Below, piece after piece: positions 6,789 to 8,611 of a stretch of DNA of 8,611 nucleotides (positions are counted from its first letter, which is position 1; every line of letters begins with the position of its first letter). Source of the DNA: Lysobacterales bacterium (GTDB lineage: Bacteria; Pseudomonadota; Gammaproteobacteria; Xanthomonadales; Rhodanobacteraceae); contig JAAFHE010000120.1 in the NCBI GenBank assembly GCA_013298265.1, forward strand, positions 1-8,611. Reading direction: 5' to 3'. The notes beneath the pieces were generated by a model. It saw only the letters and a program-made list of their open reading frames with translations. It did not search any database and was not told the origin of the DNA. Made by a program: the position numbers and the translations under genes.

Positions 6789-7547
6789 TCAATGCATGTT
6801 GCGCAGATCCAGCGTCTGGCCGCGAATGGCTATCCCTTCGCTGCTCAGCAGGTAGACGACCCCCGCAGCGAAGCTCGCAGGCTCCGGCCGCTCCAGCGTG
6901 TTCTCACCGAAATAGGCCATGCGCCGCAAGGCCGAACGCATGGGCGGCGGCAGCATACTGGCGACACGCACGCGCGAATTTTCAGTCTCATCGTGCAGTA
7001 TCGCTGCCAGACCGGACATCGCGGCCTTAGCCACGCCGTAGGCACCCCAGAACGACTTGCGTATCCGCGCCGGATCGTCCTCGACGAACACGATGCTCGC
7101 GTCCGGCGACTGTTGCAGAAGCGGCAGCAACGCCTGCGTCATCAGGAACGGGCCGTTGAGGTTGACCTGCAGTACACGCATCCACTCCTCGGGCTTGAAC
7201 TCGCGCAGCGGCTGCAGGCCGGCAAAATGCGCCGCGGCATGAACAATGCCGTCCAGACCACCGCATTCTCGTTCCAGCGTAGCCGCGAGATCCTGATAGT
7301 CGGCCGGCGTCGCGCCTTCAAGGTTCAGCGGATAGATGGCCGGTGCCGCGGCACCTAGCGCCTCGATCTCGTCGTAGAGTTTTTCCAGCGCCGGCACCTT
7401 GCGCCCGAGCAGTACGATGCTGGCGCCGGCTTCGGCACAGGCAAGCGCACTGGCCCGGCCGAGACCTCCAGTAGCGCCAACGATCAGGATGGTGCGACCT
7501 TTCAATCCGGCCGCAGCGGGCGTCCAGCCCGCGGGCAGCGTCGCCAT
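6789..7547 (-). CDS. YciK-like short-chain dehydrogenase/reductase lacking the usual catalytic serine
   Basis: The protein has 252 residues, a single Rossmann-fold SDR. The nucleotide-binding loop is VGATGGLG (23-30), followed by a strand ending VLLGRK (45-50), where Arg49 suggests NADP(H). Asn129 in QVNLNGPF and the catalytic pair Tyr170 and Lys174 (YGVAK) are present. Overall layout, including the LLGR segment, TQALLPLL (137-144) and WGAY just before the active Tyr, matches E. coli YciK, an SDR of unknown substrate. Several hallmarks differ. The residue 13 before Tyr170, normally the catalytic Ser, is Asp157 in VFVEDDPAR. The NAG motif reads HAAA (103-106), and the usual Pro-Gly after the sixth strand is Pro-Pro. 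It may be an inactive or altered SDR, or have a clade-specific active site. The start is supported by GGAAAGG just upstream and by the TGATG overlap with the grxD stop, a sign of translational coupling. Confidence 0.85.
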   Translation of the reverse strand: MATLPAGWTPAAAGLKGRTILIVGATGGLGRASALACAEAGASIVLLGRKVPALEKLYDEIEALGAAAPAIYPLNLEGATPADYQDLAATLERECGGLDGIVHAAAHFAGLQPLREFKPEEWMRVLQVNLNGPFLMTQALLPLLQQSPDASIVFVEDDPARIRKSFWGAYGVAKAAMSGLAAILHDETENSRVRVASMLPPPMRSALRRMAYFGENTLERPEPASFAAGVVYLLSSEGIAIRGQTLDLRNMH

Positions 7548-7864
7548 CAGCCTTTCCGGGTGTCGCGGACGATGCGCTCGAGCTCGCCGGATTCATACAA
7601 CTCGAGGGTGATGTCGCAACCGCCGATCAATTCGCCATTGATGAATAGCTGAGGGAAGGTCGGCCAGTTGGAATAGCGCGGCAGGTTGGCGCGGATTTCG
7701 GGATCTTCGAGCACGTTCACCGAAACATATTCGGCGTTGACCGCTTTCAGTGCCTGCGCCGTACGGCTGGAGAAGCCACACATCGGAAACTGCGGCGTTC
7801 CTTTCATGAACAACACGATGGAGCTGCCTTCGACGGCGGTCTTGATGCGTTCGAGTACGTCCAC
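7547..7864 (-). CDS. grxD: Monothiol CGFS glutaredoxin (Grx4/GrxD)
   Basis: The protein has 105 residues. The active site is CGFS at residues 29-32 (FMKGTPQFPMCGFS), with Lys21 where the family binds glutathione. WPTFPQLFINGELIGGCDI at 67-85 supplies the cis-Pro and the glutathione-contacting GGCD. These are the marks of monothiol glutaredoxins, which bind a [2Fe-2S] cluster between two monomers with glutathione, often with BolA, and deliver clusters in the cytoplasm rather than acting as general disulfide reductases. E. coli GrxD is 115 residues. The start is the GTG at 7864, six bases after AAGGT. A longer frame from an ATG at 7975 would add 37 residues unlike any glutaredoxin and would run through the -10 element, so I reject it. 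The stop shares one base with the next gene's ATG. It is divergent from sodB; in E. coli grxD and sodB are also close neighbours, separated by mepH. Confidence 0.95.
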   Translation of the reverse strand: MDVLERIKTAVEGSSIVLFMKGTPQFPMCGFSSRTAQALKAVNAEYVSVNVLEDPEIRANLPRYSNWPTFPQLFINGELIGGCDITLELYESGELERIVRDTRKG

Positions 7865-7870
7865 GGGGTT

Positions 7871-7875
7871 ACCTT
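7871..7875 (-). promoter_or_regulatory. Ribosome binding site that fixes the GTG start of grxD
   Basis: AAGGT on the minus strand is six bases from the GTG at 7864. This, with the position where glutaredoxin homology begins, decides the start against the longer in-frame ATG at 7975. Confidence 0.7.
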
Positions 7876-7908
7876 GAGCCAAGAGTAGGCGGTGTGCCGA
7901 GACCGCGG

Positions 7909-7917
7909 ATTGTATCA
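7909..7917 (-). promoter_or_regulatory. Extended -10 promoter candidate for grxD and its operon
   Basis: The minus strand reads TGATACAAT (7917-7909): a 5-of-6 -10 hexamer preceded by the TGn extension. No good -35 hexamer lies 16-18 bases upstream, which is typical of extended -10 promoters. Initiation near 7902 would give a leader of about 38 nt to the GTG start. Confidence 0.55.
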
Positions 7918-7957
7918 GCCGGCCCTTGAGACGGTGCGGCGCTGGTTGAATCGATCC

Positions 7958-7986
7958 CGCACAGACGCCATTCACCTACCTATAAT
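7958..7986 (+). promoter_or_regulatory. Promoter candidate for sodB
   Basis: A perfect TATAAT lies at 7981-7986. The hexamer 17 bases upstream, CGCACA (7958-7963), keeps only the last three -35 bases, so an activator or other contacts may be needed. Initiation near 7993 would give a leader of about 28 nt. The -10 elements of sodB and grxD are about 66 bases apart and point away from each other. Confidence 0.65.
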
Positions 7987-8020
7987 CGAGAGTCCCAGCC
8001 CACCAGCAAGGAACTGCCCC

Positions 8021-8599
8021 ATGGCGATTGAACTGCCCCCCCTGCCCTACGCGAAAGACGCGCTAGCGCCGATCATCTCGGCCGAAACCATCGACTTCCA
8101 TTACGGCAAGCATCACCAGACCTATGTGACCAATCTGAATAACCAGATCAAGGGCACAGAGTTCGAGAACCTCCCGCTGGAGGAGATCATCAAGAAGTCG
8201 AGTGGCGGCATGTTCAACAACGCCGCGCAGGTCTGGAACCACACCTTCTACTGGAACTGCCTCAAGCCCGGTGGCGGCGGCGATCCTGGCGGCAAGCTCA
8301 GTGATGCGATCAACGAAGCGTTCGGTTCTTTCGCCGCATTCAAGGACCAGTTCACCAGTACCGCGCTGACCACGTTCGGCTCGGGTTGGGCTTGGCTGGT
8401 ACAGCGTCCGGACGGTTCGCTGGCCCTGGTCAGCACATCCAATGCCGCCACGCCGCTGACTGGTCCGGACAAGGCACTGCTGACCTGCGACGTCTGGGAG
8501 CACGCCTACTACATCGACTACCGCAACGCGCGCGCGAAGTACGTCGAGGGATTCTGGAACCTGGTCAACTGGGATTTCGTTACCGAACAGATGGCCTGA
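8021..8599 (+). CDS. sodB: Iron superoxide dismutase SodB
   Basis: The protein has 192 residues, against 193 in E. coli SodB. It dismutates superoxide to hydrogen peroxide and oxygen in the cytoplasm; no signal peptide is present. The four metal ligands are His27 (FHYGKHH), His74 (VWNHTFYW), Asp157 and His161 ([11 protein letters not shown]). Gln70 in NNAAQVWNH and the FeSOD-like context around it favour iron over manganese. [10 protein letters not shown] at the start and [12 protein letters not shown] near the end are standard for the family. The ATG at 8021 follows AAGGA (8008-8012) by eight bases. A longer in-frame start at 7892 would put the perfect TATAAT inside the gene and adds 43 residues with no SOD homology, so it is rejected. 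The gene is complete and ends 12 bases before the window edge, so no terminator can be seen. It is divergent from grxD. Confidence 0.97.
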   Translation: MAIELPPLPYAKDALAPIISAETIDFHYGKHHQTYVTNLNNQIKGTEFENLPLEEIIKKSSGGMFNNAAQVWNHTFYWNCLKPGGGGDPGGKLSDAINEAFGSFAAFKDQFTSTALTTFGSGWAWLVQRPDGSLALVSTSNAATPLTGPDKALLTCDVWEHAYYIDYRNARAKYVEGFWNLVNWDFVTEQMA

Positions 8600-8611
8600 C
8601 ACTGCTGCAAG

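Noticed and set aside
6339..7358. A 339-codon plus-strand frame antisense to the MarC-type gene and the SDR gene
   Set aside because: The product is a Gln/Arg/His-rich shadow crossing two genes with clear family signatures.
7865..7975. Longer grxD start (ATG at 7975)
   Set aside because: The added 37 residues have no glutaredoxin homology and include the extended -10 element. GTG at 7864 has AAGGT six bases upstream.
7892..8020. Longer sodB start at 7892
   Set aside because: It would include the TATAAT at 7981-7986 and part of the grxD promoter region in the coding sequence. SOD homology begins at 8021.
8063..8602. A 179-codon minus-strand frame antisense to sodB
   Set aside because: It is a shadow of sodB, whose metal ligands are all intact. 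The antisense product has no recognisable domain.

Overview
The window is GC-rich, densely coding chromosomal DNA that looks like a gammaproteobacterium. Three things suggest this: a PpnN-type nucleosidase start, a grxD/sodB neighbourhood (the two genes are also close together in E. coli), and a YhgN-type MarC protein. The large Oar-like TonB-dependent receptor would fit the Xanthomonadales/Nevskiales side of that class. This placement comes from gene content and remembered homologues, not from a search.

Layout. Positions 1-451 (minus) are the N-terminal 150 codons of ppnN, cut by the window edge. Positions 452-896 hold no convincing gene: a GC-rich, hairpin-rich probable leader of ppnN, an AT-rich candidate promoter with a small palindrome (about 720-780), and a strong bidirectional Rho-independent terminator (819-857). 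Positions 897-4097 (minus) encode a complete 1066-residue Oar-type TonB-dependent outer-membrane receptor, with a hairpin in its upstream region (4149-4184).

Positions 4342-7864 (minus) look like one four-gene transcription unit. Read in transcription order it is grxD (monothiol CGFS glutaredoxin, GTG start), a YciK-like short-chain dehydrogenase whose start overlaps the grxD stop by one base, a YhgN-type MarC membrane protein 30 bp further on, and, after an 89-bp gap, a two-domain PlsC-like plus GNAT-like acyltransferase of the OlsF (ornithine lipid) type with a GTG start. On the plus strand, sodB (iron superoxide dismutase, complete, 8021-8599) is divergent from grxD. The 156-bp gap between them carries a recognisable -10 element for each direction.

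How the genes work together. grxD and sodB both belong to iron/redox homeostasis: Fe-S delivery and superoxide removal. The membrane genes downstream of grxD would be co-transcribed with it, which hints at a link between redox state and the envelope, but that link is inference. No mobile element, CRISPR array, tRNA or rRNA was seen, and nothing resembles a new defence system or biosynthetic cluster. The observations most worth checking are the structured ppnN leader and the dehydrogenase that lacks the usual catalytic serine.
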